A DNA stretch of 38,314 nt from Oxalobacter formigenes (GTDB lineage Bacteria > Pseudomonadota > Gammaproteobacteria > Burkholderiales > Burkholderiaceae_D). The notes beneath the pieces were generated by a model that had not been told where the DNA came from, made no database searches, and saw nothing but the letters and a program-made list of their open reading frames with translations. The position numbers were made by a program, and so were the translations under genes. The stretch is taken from assembly GCA_019424645.1 (NCBI GenBank), contig JAHYZB010000005.1, forward strand, positions 29,776 to 68,089. Reading direction: 5' to 3'. Positions 16,112-24,596 of the stretch are shown here, in pieces; positions within the stretch are counted from its first letter, which is position 1, and every line of letters starts with the position of its first letter.

Positions 16112-16612
16112 TTACTTTTTTAATGCAATTTTTCTGTGAGCTTCAATCCATCGGATAGAGGTATATAAAGATTTGAATTGCTCTTTCTTCAGGCAATCCC
16201 GGCATATCAGGATTTTGGCCTTTTTTCCATTTTCCGCTTTCAACTGCAAAATCATGAAAGTTGGCCATATCGTTGAATTTTCCGACAACTCCCAAGTCTC
16301 GGTGTAAACCGGAGAACGGACGTCCTCTGTCGATGGTTTTGAAACACTTCTTCTATATTCCTTCAAGCGTATTTGTCCGTTGCCAGAAATATCAATCAGA
16401 AGCGTTTTTCTTGACCTGAAATAGATAAAAATGAGAAAGAAAGATGTCAAAGACATCAGGAGCGCCAGCCATTGTCGCGTGTTATCTTCGAAACTGCCGA
16501 TTTTTCCCAGACTGATCAAAACACCTGTCAGCAAAAAAACGGCTGCAAAGCCAACATAAAAAAAGAAAAAAATCCGGGAAGGCCTGATTTCTGCAGATAT
16601 GGCTATGGACAT
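16112..16612 (-). CDS. YgfX/CptA-like two-helix membrane protein
   Basis: A 166-residue protein of uncertain function. It begins MSIAISAEIRPSRIFFFFYV, with two membrane helices (about 14-36 and 46-66), then a mostly beta cytoplasmic part with GNGQIRLKEYRR, WPTFMILQLK and a closing KKEQFKSLYTSIRWI. This layout resembles YgfX (also called CptA), a small membrane protein proposed to affect cell division proteins in E. coli; the match is by architecture and scattered residues only. A similar small gene between fabF and rpoE is common in Burkholderiales. It is separated from fabF by a strong terminator and ends 8 bp before the rpoE promoter. Confidence 0.65.
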   Translation of the reverse strand: MSIAISAEIRPSRIFFFFYVGFAAVFLLTGVLISLGKIGSFEDNTRQWLALLMSLTSFFLIFIYFRSRKTLLIDISGNGQIRLKEYRRSVSKPSTEDVRSPVYTETWELSENSTIWPTFMILQLKAENGKKAKILICRDCLKKEQFKSLYTSIRWIEAHRKIALKK

Positions 16613-16653
16613 GACTGAACCGTACTGTAAATGCTTATCAAGCGACTATAAAT

Positions 16654-16690
16654 GACAAAAGCCACATTCACAACAAGTGAATGTGGCTTT
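16654..16690 (-). terminator. strong terminator after fabF
   Basis: A perfect 14-bp stem, AAAGCCACATTCAC (16658-16671) and GTGAATGTGGCTTT (16677-16690), encloses a 5-base loop. On the minus strand the second arm runs into TTTTGTC. It closes the acpP-fabF unit 16 bp after the fabF stop. Confidence 0.88.
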
Positions 16691-16706
16691 AAAAACGCAA
16701 TAACGA

Positions 16707-17954
16707 TCAGATCTTGCCGAAAATCAGCGAGCCGTTTGTACCACCGAAACCAAACGAGTTCTTCAGGGCATAATCAATCTTCATGTCTCTGGCTGTGTTG
16801 GCACAATAGTCCAGGTCACAGGCAGGGTCCTGATTGAAAATGTTGATCGTCGGAGGCGCAACCTGATTATAAACAGCCAATGCCGTAATAACCGATTCCA
16901 GACCACCGGCACCACCCAGAAGATGGCCAACCATGGACTTGGAAGAACTGATGACAACGTTTTTGGCATGTCCACCCAGAGTCCGCTTTACGGCAGTCGT
17001 TTCAGCAATGTCACCCAGCGGAGTCGACGTGCCGTGAGCATTGATGTAATTGATCTGGTCAGCATTGATCTGGGCATCATTGATCGCATTGACCATACAG
17101 GTACTTGCGCCGCTGCCATCTTCCAGCGGAGCTGTCATATGGTTTGCATCGGCGCTCATGCCAAAACCGACGATTTCAGCGTATATCTTGGCGCCGCGTG
17201 CCTTGGCATGTTCATACTCTTCCAGAACAAGCACACCGGCGCCTTCGCCCAGAACAAAACCGTCCCTGTCCTTATCCCATGGTCTGGATGCAGTAGCCGG
17301 ATCGTCATTTCTCGAAGAAAGGGCACGGGCAGCGGCAAAGCCTCCCAGACCCAATGGAGAAATAGTTGATTCCGACCCGCCTGCGACCATGACGTCAGCA
17401 TCACCGTACGCGATGATACGTGCGCCAAAACCGATGGAATGCAAACCTGTTGAACAGGCAGTGACAATCGACAGGTTCGGCCCTTTCAAACCATAACGGA
17501 TCGAAAGAAAACCGGAAATCATATTGATGATAGAAGACGGCACAAAGAACGGGCTGATACGGCGGGGGCCGCGTTTTTCCAGCTCTCCATGCGTTTGTTC
17601 GATCATGGGCAAACCACCGATGCCCGATCCAATATTGACGCCGATACGGCCTGCATTTTCGTCTGTAACAACCAGACCACTATCTTCGATTGCCTGAATA
17701 CCTGCAGCCATTCCATAATGAATGAAGGTATCCATATGACGTGATTCTTTGCCTGGAATATATTTTTCCAGGGGGAAATCTTTTACTTCGCCGGCAAAAG
17801 TCGTGCTGAAAGCAGATGCATCGAACCGCGTAATGGGTCCAATACCGGATTTACCCGATTTTACTGCATCCCACATTTCAGCTACAGTATTACCTACAGG
17901 CGAAATACACCCCAGTCCGGTAATTACGACCCGGCGTTGTCCCATACGGCTCAA
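16707..17954 (-). CDS. fabF: 3-oxoacyl-ACP synthase II (FabF, KAS II)
   Basis: A 415-residue condensing enzyme of fatty-acid elongation. The nucleophile is C167 in TACSTG; the two catalytic His lie in NAHGTSTPLGD and KSMVGHLLGGAGG. The best start is the TTG at 17954: GGGAG lies 6 bases upstream and the product begins MSRMGQRRVVITGLG, while the ATG three codons later is too far from that site. It follows acpP by 26 bp and is followed by a 14-bp-stem terminator. It elongates acyl chains and is needed for palmitoleate to cis-vaccenate conversion in E. coli. Confidence 0.97.
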   Translation of the reverse strand: MSRMGQRRVVITGLGCISPVGNTVAEMWDAVKSGKSGIGPITRFDASAFSTTFAGEVKDFPLEKYIPGKESRHMDTFIHYGMAAGIQAIEDSGLVVTDENAGRIGVNIGSGIGGLPMIEQTHGELEKRGPRRISPFFVPSSIINMISGFLSIRYGLKGPNLSIVTACSTGLHSIGFGARIIAYGDADVMVAGGSESTISPLGLGGFAAARALSSRNDDPATASRPWDKDRDGFVLGEGAGVLVLEEYEHAKARGAKIYAEIVGFGMSADANHMTAPLEDGSGASTCMVNAINDAQINADQINYINAHGTSTPLGDIAETTAVKRTLGGHAKNVVISSSKSMVGHLLGGAGGLESVITALAVYNQVAPPTINIFNQDPACDLDYCANTARDMKIDYALKNSFGFGGTNGSLIFGKI

Positions 17955-17980
17955 GCTGCTCTCCCTGTTTCTAGATTAGA

Positions 17981-18220
17981 TTAGGACTGCATGTTTTTGG
18001 TTGCATAATCGACGGCCTGTTGAACAGTCGTGATTTTTTCAGCCTGTTCGTCCGGAATTTCAATTTCAAATTCGTCTTCCAGTGCCATGACGAGTTCTAC
18101 GGTATCAAGCGAATCAGCACCAAGATCATCTACGAAAGACGATTCCAGTTTGATTTCGTCTTCAGCAACACCCAGTTGCTCAGCAACGATTTTCTTTACA
18201 CGTTGTTCGATATCGGACAT
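17981..18220 (-). CDS. acpP: acyl carrier protein
   Basis: A 79-residue acidic helical protein. The phosphopantetheine attachment Ser is S37 in the canonical DLGADSLDTVELVM motif. It carries growing acyl chains between the Fab enzymes and to PlsX. A clear GGAG precedes the ATG. A terminator and an extended -10 promoter lie between fabG and acpP, so the gene can be expressed above the upstream fab genes, as its abundance demands. Confidence 0.98.
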   Translation of the reverse strand: MSDIEQRVKKIVAEQLGVAEDEIKLESSFVDDLGADSLDTVELVMALEDEFEIEIPDEQAEKITTVQQAVDYATKNMQS

Positions 18221-18282
18221 TTGTTGGCTCCAAGTTATAAAAAAATAGTAATTTATTAAAAATTTGTAGAAAAAGTGCGCGC

Positions 18283-18291
18283 ATTTTAGCA
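18283..18291 (-). promoter_or_regulatory. extended -10 promoter for acpP
   Basis: The minus strand reads TGCTAAAAT (complement of 18283-18291), an extended -10 element located about 62 bp upstream of the acpP ATG and just downstream of the fabG terminator. No good -35 is visible, which is tolerated with a TGn extension. Confidence 0.5.
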
Positions 18292-18300
18292 GGTTTGCGC

Positions 18301-18341
18301 AAAAAAATTCACTTCACCGGTTAAGTTCTTGCTGAAGTGAA
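18301..18341 (-). terminator. terminator between fabG and acpP
   Basis: On the minus strand TTCACTTCA pairs with TGAAGTGAA (complements of 18333-18341 and 18308-18316; 9-bp stem, 16-base loop) and is followed by seven T residues (complement of 18301-18307). It lies about 45 bp after the fabG stop. Confidence 0.8.
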
Positions 18342-18386
18342 ATAATTATAGTCAAAAAAATCTGCTGATAAATGGTCCTTTCTCAT

Positions 18387-19142
18387 TCAGTTCATGAACA
18401 TGCCGCCATTCACATGCACAACGGTGCCTGTAATATAAGCTGCTTTTGGTGAAGCCAGAAAGGCGGCTGCGGCGGCAACATCTTCGGGATTGCCGAAGCG
18501 TGCCAGGGGAATCTGTTTCAGCATGCCTGTTACAACGTCTTCAGGCAAGGATTTCGTCATGTCGGTATCGATGAAACCCGGCGCGATACAGTTAACCGTA
18601 ATGTTGCGGCTGCCGACTTCGCGGGCCAGTGCACGGCTCATACTTTCAACACCGGCTTTGGAAGCGGCGTAATTCATCTGTCCGGCATTCCCGATCGAAC
18701 CGACAACCGAGGTAATGTTAATGATGCGACCTTCCTTGGCTTTCATCATGCCGCGCAATACGCCTCGGGACAAGCGGGCAACCGCTGTCAGATTGACGTC
18801 GATTACCTTGTCCCAGTCTTCGTCTTTCATGCGCATGGCCAGCTGATCCTGCGTAATGCCAGCGTTATTGATCAATATATGAATGGCGCCATATTCTTTC
18901 TGGACTTCATCGATGACTTCGCGTGAACGGTCGGCATCGGCGACGTTCAGTACAATGCCCTTCCCTGCATCAGGACGAACGGCAGCGAGATCACGCGAGA
19001 TATGTTCCGCACCAGCTTCAGAGGTAGCCGTTCCGATGACGATAGCACCATGGGCAGCCAGTTCCATCGCAATGGCGTGGCCGATCCCGCGGGACGCACC
19101 GGTTACCAGTGCGATTTTTCCTGTCAAATCTTGTTCACTCAT
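18387..19142 (-). CDS. fabG: 3-oxoacyl-ACP reductase FabG
   Basis: A 251-residue short-chain dehydrogenase. The NADPH site is TGASRGIG (14-21), the structural motif NNAG is at about 92-95, and the catalytic residues are S145, Y158 and K162 (MNYAASKAG). It reduces 3-oxoacyl-ACP in each elongation cycle. Its ATG overlaps the fabD stop by four bases, indicating translational coupling. Confidence 0.97.
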   Translation of the reverse strand: MSEQDLTGKIALVTGASRGIGHAIAMELAAHGAIVIGTATSEAGAEHISRDLAAVRPDAGKGIVLNVADADRSREVIDEVQKEYGAIHILINNAGITQDQLAMRMKDEDWDKVIDVNLTAVARLSRGVLRGMMKAKEGRIINITSVVGSIGNAGQMNYAASKAGVESMSRALAREVGSRNITVNCIAPGFIDTDMTKSLPEDVVTGMLKQIPLARFGNPEDVAAAAAFLASPKAAYITGTVVHVNGGMFMN

Positions 19143-20071
19143 TTCAGAGTCTCCAATACTTTATCCAGAGAAGCCTGATCGACAATTGCGTCACCAGTCA
19201 GCGAAGAATCAATACGTTTGGACAGACCGGCCAATACCTTGCCAGGACCGCATTCAACGACATGCGTTATGCCCATGCCTGCCATTTTTTCAATCGTTTC
19301 AACCCAGCGAACGGAACTGGCAACCTGACGGACCAGCGCATTCTTGATTTCTTCAGGATTGGAAAGGATAGCAACATCCACGTTATTGATCAATGGGATT
19401 TTGGGAGCCGAGAAATTCAGCTTCGACATGTATTCAGCGAGCCGGACCGAAGCCGGTTGCAACAGGGAAGAATGGAAAGGAGCGGATACAGGAAGCATCA
19501 ACGCACGTTTGGCACCTTTGGCTTTTGCGATGTCGCATGCACGGGCAAGTGCTGTATTATGGCCTGCAATCACGATCTGGGTCGGCGAATTGAAGTTGGC
19601 CGGTTCAACCACTTCACCCTGCGCAGCTTCACTACAGGCTGCCTTGACCTCATCGCCAGTCAGGCCGATGATTGCCGCCATGCTGCCCTGACCGACAGGA
19701 ACCGCTTCCTGCATGGCCTGAGCACGGAAACGAACGAGTTTGACTGCATCCGCAAAAGGGATAACACCGGAAGCGACGAGAGCGGAAAATTCACCGAGGC
19801 TGTGTCCGGCAACCACTTCAGGAACAGCGCCGCCGGCAGCAATCCATGCACGGTAGAAAGCGACAGATGACGTCAGCATGACCGGCTGTGTATTGGTAGT
19901 CAGATCCAGATCTTCCTTTGGACCTTCAGCAATCATTTTGCCCAGATCGAAGCCCAATGCATCGGATGCTTCGGCAAGTGTGTCCTGCACTACCTTGTTA
20001 TCGGCAAAACCATTCAACATTCCGACCGCTTGTGAACCCTGTCCGGGAAAAACAAAAGCAAATTTAGGCAT
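19139..20071 (-). CDS. fabD: malonyl-CoA:ACP transacylase FabD
   Basis: A 310-residue protein with the FPGQGSQ oxyanion motif at 8-14 and the nucleophile S91 in GHSLGEFSALV; a conserved His is in VSAPFHSSLL. It loads malonyl groups onto ACP to feed fatty-acid synthesis. It is 40 bp downstream of fabH and overlaps fabG by four bases. Confidence 0.97.
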   Translation of the reverse strand: MPKFAFVFPGQGSQAVGMLNGFADNKVVQDTLAEASDALGFDLGKMIAEGPKEDLDLTTNTQPVMLTSSVAFYRAWIAAGGAVPEVVAGHSLGEFSALVASGVIPFADAVKLVRFRAQAMQEAVPVGQGSMAAIIGLTGDEVKAACSEAAQGEVVEPANFNSPTQIVIAGHNTALARACDIAKAKGAKRALMLPVSAPFHSSLLQPASVRLAEYMSKLNFSAPKIPLINNVDVAILSNPEEIKNALVRQVASSVRWVETIEKMAGMGITHVVECGPGKVLAGLSKRIDSSLTGDAIVDQASLDKVLETLK

Positions 20072-20111
20072 AGCTATTTAATCTCTTCGTTAATCGTCAA
20101 AATTGGAGTCG

Positions 20112-21098
20112 TTACATTTTGGCTACAACAGCACCCCAGGTCAGACCGCCCCCGATGGCTGCCAGAAGAATATTCTGTCCCGGCTTGATACGACCGTCGC
20201 GCACACCGGTATCGATTGCCAGAGGGATGGATGCCGCCGAAGTATTGCCGTGCTGGTCGACCGTGACGATGATTTTTTCATCCGGAATGTCCAGTTTTTT
20301 GGCTGAACTTTGCATGATGCGCAAATTGGCCTGATGCGGGATCATCCAGTCGATATCCGTATTTTTCAGACCGGCTTTGCCCATGGCTTCCAGACCGACC
20401 TTGTCCATCCATGTTACCGCCAGTTTGAAAACGGCTTTTCCGTCCATATAGACGAAAGCCTTGCCTTCAACAACGCCATTATTCAGTTTGCCCGGCAGAG
20501 AGAGAATATCGCCATAGTTGCCGTCAGCGTGCAGGGCCGTCGCCATAATACCCGGCTCATCGGATGCGGACAGAACAACTGCACCGGCTCCGTCCCCAAA
20601 CAGGACACAGGTTGTCCTGTCGTTATAGTCGACAATCCGGGAATAGGTTTCAGCACCAACAACCAGAACCTTTTTGTAGACACCGGCTCTGATAAAACTG
20701 TCAGCGACGGACATGGCATACAGAAAACCGCTACAAACCGCCTGTACGTCGAAAGCGGCGCAATTGCTGGTGATACCCAGTTTTTTCTGGACCATACAGG
20801 CCGTGCTTGGAAAACCGCCAAAAAAATCAGGAGTGGATGTCGCCAGAATAATCATGTCGATATCGTTAGCCTGACATCCAGCCATTTCCAGTGCCTTTTC
20901 TGCTGCCTTGACACCCAGATCACTGGATTGGACACCTTCATCGGCATAATGGCGCGCCAGAATTCCACTTCGGGTTCTGATCCATTCGTCCGAGGTCTCA
21001 ACCCCCTGTTTGGCCAGTATTGCGGCCAGTTCGTCATTTGTAATCCGTTTAGGAGGTAAATAGCTACCGGTACCGATTATTTTGGCGTAGATGGTCAT
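20112..21098 (-). CDS. fabH: 3-oxoacyl-ACP synthase III FabH (KAS III)
   Basis: A 328-residue initiating condensing enzyme joining acetyl-CoA to malonyl-ACP. The Cys-His-Asn triad is C122 (VCSGFLYAM), His in MIPHQANLRIM and Asn in QHGNTSAAS. The gene overlaps the plsX stop by four bases and precedes fabD. Length is normal. Confidence 0.97.
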   Translation of the reverse strand: MTIYAKIIGTGSYLPPKRITNDELAAILAKQGVETSDEWIRTRSGILARHYADEGVQSSDLGVKAAEKALEMAGCQANDIDMIILATSTPDFFGGFPSTACMVQKKLGITSNCAAFDVQAVCSGFLYAMSVADSFIRAGVYKKVLVVGAETYSRIVDYNDRTTCVLFGDGAGAVVLSASDEPGIMATALHADGNYGDILSLPGKLNNGVVEGKAFVYMDGKAVFKLAVTWMDKVGLEAMGKAGLKNTDIDWMIPHQANLRIMQSSAKKLDIPDEKIIVTVDQHGNTSAASIPLAIDTGVRDGRIKPGQNILLAAIGGGLTWGAVVAKM

Positions 21099-22204
21099 AC
21101 TGTTTCTTGTTCCTGTATCCCGTTTTCTCTGTTGGCTTTTTCTACTGCATGATGTTCTTTTGATTTTTGAAGCAAATCTGCCATCGTTGTCGATATTCTC
21201 AACAACACATCGCTTTTGACCGCTTCATGAGCCCGCCTGATCGCACATTCGTATGCATAAGCATCCGCACTGCCATGACTCTTGAAAACAAGGCCACGCA
21301 AACCCAGCATACACGCTCCATTGAAGCGTGAAGGATTCAGACGTTGCCTGATTGACTTCAGTGCCTTGCCTGCCAGAAGGGCACCAAGGCCATTCAACAG
21401 GCTGCTTCTGAATTCAGTCACCAGCACATTCCGTACAAAACGGCCAAGCCCTTCGACAGCTTTCAAAGTGACGTTTCCGACAAATCCGTCGCAAACAATG
21501 ACATCGCACGTCCCTTCGAAAATATCGTTGCCTTCTGCGTTGCCATAAAAATTAAGTGTACCATTCTCGTGTTCGATATGGAGCAAATCGCCTGCTTTTT
21601 TTACAACCTCGTTTCCCTTGATGTTTTCGGTTCCGACATTCAACAGTCCGATTTTGGGATGCGGATTGCCTTCAATATTGGCAAAGAATGCCGATCCCAT
21701 CAGCGCAAACTGGTGAAGGTGTTCTGCCTCACAATCAACGTTTGCCCCCAGGTCAAGCACATAGGTAGGGCCATTTTTCTGGTTCGGCAAAATGGCGCAA
21801 ATAGCCGGTCGATCAACGCCCGGCATCGTTTTGAGAAGATAGCGTGAAATGGCCATCAGGGCGCCCGTGTTACCGGCTGACACACAGGCATGAGCCTCAC
21901 CATCCTTGACCAGCTGGATGGCGACACGCATGGATGAATCTTTTTTTCTGCGCAAGGCAACTTCGATCGGATCGTCCATCTTGACGATCTCGCTGGCATT
22001 TCTTACCTTGATGCGAGGATGATTTTCAGCCTTGTACTTTTTCAGCTCGGCGTCAATCAGCTCCTGCGGGCCAACGAGAACGAGCTCGGCCGCAGCTTCC
22101 TGTTTCAAGAAGGAAAGAGACGCAGGCACAGTGACAGACAGGCCATGATCTCCGCCCATACAATCAATCGAAATTTTTACAGTTTCTGTTTCGTTCTGAA
22201 GCAC
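21095..22204 (-). CDS. plsX: phosphate acyltransferase PlsX
   Basis: A 369-residue enzyme that converts acyl-ACP to acyl-phosphate, the donor for PlsY in phospholipid synthesis. It shows the family opening KISIDCMGGDHG, with GNTGALMA and PTYVLDLGANVDC segments inside. The start is taken as GTG at 22204 because no ATG precedes the conserved core; no Shine-Dalgarno is evident, so the true start is uncertain by a few codons. A terminator separates it from rpmF, hinting at its own promoter in the 60 bp upstream. Confidence 0.95.
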   Translation of the reverse strand: MLQNETETVKISIDCMGGDHGLSVTVPASLSFLKQEAAAELVLVGPQELIDAELKKYKAENHPRIKVRNASEIVKMDDPIEVALRRKKDSSMRVAIQLVKDGEAHACVSAGNTGALMAISRYLLKTMPGVDRPAICAILPNQKNGPTYVLDLGANVDCEAEHLHQFALMGSAFFANIEGNPHPKIGLLNVGTENIKGNEVVKKAGDLLHIEHENGTLNFYGNAEGNDIFEGTCDVIVCDGFVGNVTLKAVEGLGRFVRNVLVTEFRSSLLNGLGALLAGKALKSIRQRLNPSRFNGACMLGLRGLVFKSHGSADAYAYECAIRRAHEAVKSDVLLRISTTMADLLQKSKEHHAVEKANRENGIQEQETV

Positions 22205-22264
22205 GTTTAAACCGGATTTTTCATCCGTCTCCCTACGTTACCTAATCACGCAAAAAGCAACAAT

Positions 22265-22298
22265 AAAAAAGGCGCCAGGTACCAAAACCTATTGCGCC
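22265..22298 (-). terminator. terminator between rpmF and plsX
   Basis: On the minus strand GGCGC and GCGCC arms (22294-22298 and 22271-22275) enclose an inner AGGT/ACCT pairing and are followed by six T residues (complement of 22265-22270). It falls about 27 bp after the rpmF stop and should end, or attenuate, the yceD-rpmF transcript before plsX. Confidence 0.75.
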
Positions 22299-22324
22299 AT
22301 TGATTTCATTAACATTCTGGATGT

Positions 22325-22507
22325 TTACTGATCGTTTTGGGTGTTCAACACTTTTTTACCACGATAAAAGCCATTAGGGCTTATATGGTGGCGGCGATGT
22401 TTTTCACCGGAAGTCGGTTCGACGGACAACTGGGTCGCCGTCAAAGAGTCATGTGAACGACGCATATCGCGTTTAGACGGTGATTTTTTATTTTGTTGGA
22501 CTGCCAT
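22325..22507 (-). CDS. rpmF: 50S ribosomal protein L32
   Basis: A 60-residue basic protein beginning MAVQQNKKSPSKRDMRRSHD, the usual L32 start, with GEKHRRHHISPNGFYRGKKV downstream. It lacks the four zinc-binding Cys found in some L32 proteins, as is normal for proteobacteria. A GGAG sits upstream of the ATG. It follows yceD by 98 bp, the conserved yceD-rpmF-plsX-fab order. Confidence 0.97.
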   Translation of the reverse strand: MAVQQNKKSPSKRDMRRSHDSLTATQLSVEPTSGEKHRRHHISPNGFYRGKKVLNTQNDQ

Positions 22508-22535
22508 AATTACTCCTGAATCAAATTTTCGAAAA

Positions 22536-22544
22536 ATTCTAACA
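22536..22544 (-). promoter_or_regulatory. candidate extended -10 promoter for rpmF
   Basis: The minus strand reads TGTTAGAAT (complement of 22536-22544), a TGn-type extended -10, about 29 bp before the rpmF ATG. It could boost L32 expression over the yceD transcript. No -35 is obvious. Confidence 0.35.
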
Positions 22545-22605
22545 CATCCACCTTGTTGTATTGTTACAAAATGGATTTAGATCCTTACAAATTCTTTTTT
22601 TGTTG

Positions 22606-23106
22606 TTATTCCTTTTTCTTCAGCTTCCCCAAAACGGAAAAAGGAGATTCCGTTTTGTTTTTCAACTCACCCACTGAAGAATCGGGACAAATCTCATGTT
22701 TTGACGATAAAGGCAAAGACAACAAGGCTTCGTCTTCAATCAAATCCTGAACATTTATTTTTCCGTCAGCGACGATGACTTCCATCGAATCTTCGTTACC
22801 AAGCGTTTCTTCCATTTCATCGGCCTGTTCTTCGGTTTTTGCAACCAGAACCGTCGTTTCGGAATGGATATCGAACACAAGCGGCGACAGGCAGCGTTGA
22901 CACATCAGCTTGACCGGGCCGGATACATCCAGACTCAATTGTGCCTGATTTCGCCTGTTGACAGTACCCGAAACTTCCCACTCCAACTCACCCGCCTGAC
23001 CGGCACAGACAGCTGCCAGACGGTTCAATTCAGACAAGGAAACTTTTCCCTTTAAAGATTCGCCATTGCGGCAAAATTCAAATGGATCGATCAAATATGA
23101 GTTCAT
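22606..23106 (-). CDS. yceD: YceD (DUF177) large-ribosomal-RNA accumulation protein
   Basis: A 166-residue protein started at the ATG at 23106 (MNSYLIDPFEFCRNGESL); a TTG three codons earlier is the only alternative. The DUF177 core includes MCQRCLSP, a Cys pair, and the acidic DGKINVQDLIEDEALLSLPL segment followed by HEICPDS. YceD homologues are needed for normal 23S rRNA levels in plants and E. coli; the mechanism is unknown. It is divergent from maf with about 100 bp between the starts, and leads the rpmF operon. Confidence 0.93.
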   Translation of the reverse strand: MNSYLIDPFEFCRNGESLKGKVSLSELNRLAAVCAGQAGELEWEVSGTVNRRNQAQLSLDVSGPVKLMCQRCLSPLVFDIHSETTVLVAKTEEQADEMEETLGNEDSMEVIVADGKINVQDLIEDEALLSLPLSSKHEICPDSSVGELKNKTESPFSVLGKLKKKE

Positions 23107-23207
23107 AGCTCGCAAAGAGCGGTAAATTCATAATTTTAACAAAATTATTTCTTATTAGTCAAAGCTTTAGTACACTAATTAATACACTCACATCCTGCAG
23201 ATACATT

Positions 23208-23828
23208 ATGGTTCCCGATTCAACTCATACACTCATACTGGCGTCCTCATCGAAATATCGCAAAGAATTACTGTCGCGTCTGGGTTTTCCCTTTACAGCC
23301 ATCAGCCCGGACATCGACGAAACCCCGTTTCCCGATGAAAACCCACAAAAAACCGCGGCAAGACTCGCCTTTCTGAAAGCAAAAGCTATTGGAATTCAAT
23401 ATCCCGGTTCCATCGTTATCGGATCGGATCAGGTTGCGGAATGCCGGGGAGAACAGATCGGAAAACCCGGTTCTTTTGAAAATGCCCTCAAGCAGTTGCA
23501 AAAAATGCGTGGAAGAGAAGTCCATTTTCATACCGCCTTGTGCGTCTGGAACGGAATGGATGCCGACCCGGACAAAACGGCACAACAAGAGATCGTCAAA
23601 ACAGTTGTCACATTCCGGGATTTGCCTGATGAGGAATTGAAAGCGTATCTCAAAATTGAAGAACCATACGATTGTGCAGGAAGTGCAAAAAACGAGGCTC
23701 TCGGCATCGCCATTCTTGAAAAAATCGAAAGCAGCGACCCAACCGCACTGACCGGTTTGCCGCTTATCGCCCTGACCAGTATGTTACGCAAATGCGGCCT
23801 GTCTTTTTTCTCGGGAGCGACAAAATGA
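23208..23828 (+). CDS. Maf-like nucleotide pyrophosphatase, YceF subfamily
   Basis: A 206-residue protein with the Maf fold: LILASSSKYRKELLSRLG at the N-terminus, PDIDETPFPDE, the catalytic-site SDQVAECRGEQIGKP, and YDCAGSAKNEALGI towards the C-terminus. The DQV and AGSAKNE variants fit the YceF group, which hydrolyses 7-methyl-GTP in E. coli, rather than the dTTP/UTP group. It is transcribed away from yceD, and its TGA overlaps the next ATG by four bases. Confidence 0.92.
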   Translation: MVPDSTHTLILASSSKYRKELLSRLGFPFTAISPDIDETPFPDENPQKTAARLAFLKAKAIGIQYPGSIVIGSDQVAECRGEQIGKPGSFENALKQLQKMRGREVHFHTALCVWNGMDADPDKTAQQEIVKTVVTFRDLPDEELKAYLKIEEPYDCAGSAKNEALGIAILEKIESSDPTALTGLPLIALTSMLRKCGLSFFSGATK

Positions 23829-24574
23829 GCAAAGGCATTTTATACCTGATCCCCAATACTTTGGGTGGCGATCACTCCAACATGAACCTGACCGATATGA
23901 TTCCCGATGCCGTCAGTGAAATAACCGCATCGCTCGACTGTTTCATTGCAGAGAACGCAAAATCCGCCCGAGCGCACCTGAAACGGATTGCTGAAGTATC
24001 CCCCCTCAAACAGCCTCTCCAGCAAATCGACATTGCCGAGCTGAATATCCGCACAGACAAGACAAAACTGCCGGAACTTTTGAAACCTTTATTGGCCGGC
24101 AAAAACGTCGGCCTGATATCGGAAGCGGGTGTTCCCGCTGTCGCCGATCCGGGCGCCGATCTTGTACGCCTTGCCCATGCAAAAAATATCCCGGTCAAAC
24201 CACTGGTTGGCCCATCTTCCTTGTTGCTGGCCTTGATGGCAAGCGGCCTGAATGGCCAGAGTTTTGCGTTTAACGGTTATCTTCCGACCGATAATGAGCA
24301 ACGCAGCCGTCAGATCCGGGCTCTGGAAGAACGTTCGCGCCATGACAGGCAAACCCAGATGTTTATTGAAACGCCTTATCGAAATGAACCGTTTTTAAAA
24401 GCACTGTGTGCCGCCTTGCGTCCTGACACATTACTCTGCGTCGCCACCGATATGACCCTTTCGTCCGAATCGGTCAGGACCTTGCCTGTCTCTGATTGGA
24501 AAGGGCTAATTGGAAAAGGAGAACTACCGGATTTCCAGAAGAAACCGACTGTTTTCCTGTTTCTGGCAAATTAG
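23825..24574 (+). CDS. RsmI-like SAM-dependent methyltransferase (tetrapyrrole-methylase fold)
   Basis: A 249-residue protein begun at the ATG at 23825, overlapping the maf stop (ATGA); upstream in-frame codons belong to maf. It shows LYLIPNTLGG, the SAM-site GLISEAGVPAVADPGADLV, VGPSSLLLALMASGLNG and IETPYRNEPF, matching the RsmI/YraL side of the family (16S rRNA C1402 2'-O-methylation). The EAGVP variant and the maf linkage suggest a paralogue of RsmI whose target is not known. It converges on rlmJ with 22 bp between stops. Confidence 0.85.
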   Translation: MSKGILYLIPNTLGGDHSNMNLTDMIPDAVSEITASLDCFIAENAKSARAHLKRIAEVSPLKQPLQQIDIAELNIRTDKTKLPELLKPLLAGKNVGLISEAGVPAVADPGADLVRLAHAKNIPVKPLVGPSSLLLALMASGLNGQSFAFNGYLPTDNEQRSRQIRALEERSRHDRQTQMFIETPYRNEPFLKALCAALRPDTLLCVATDMTLSSESVRTLPVSDWKGLIGKGELPDFQKKPTVFLFLAN

Positions 24575-24596
24575 TTTCTTAATTAAAACAAGGATG

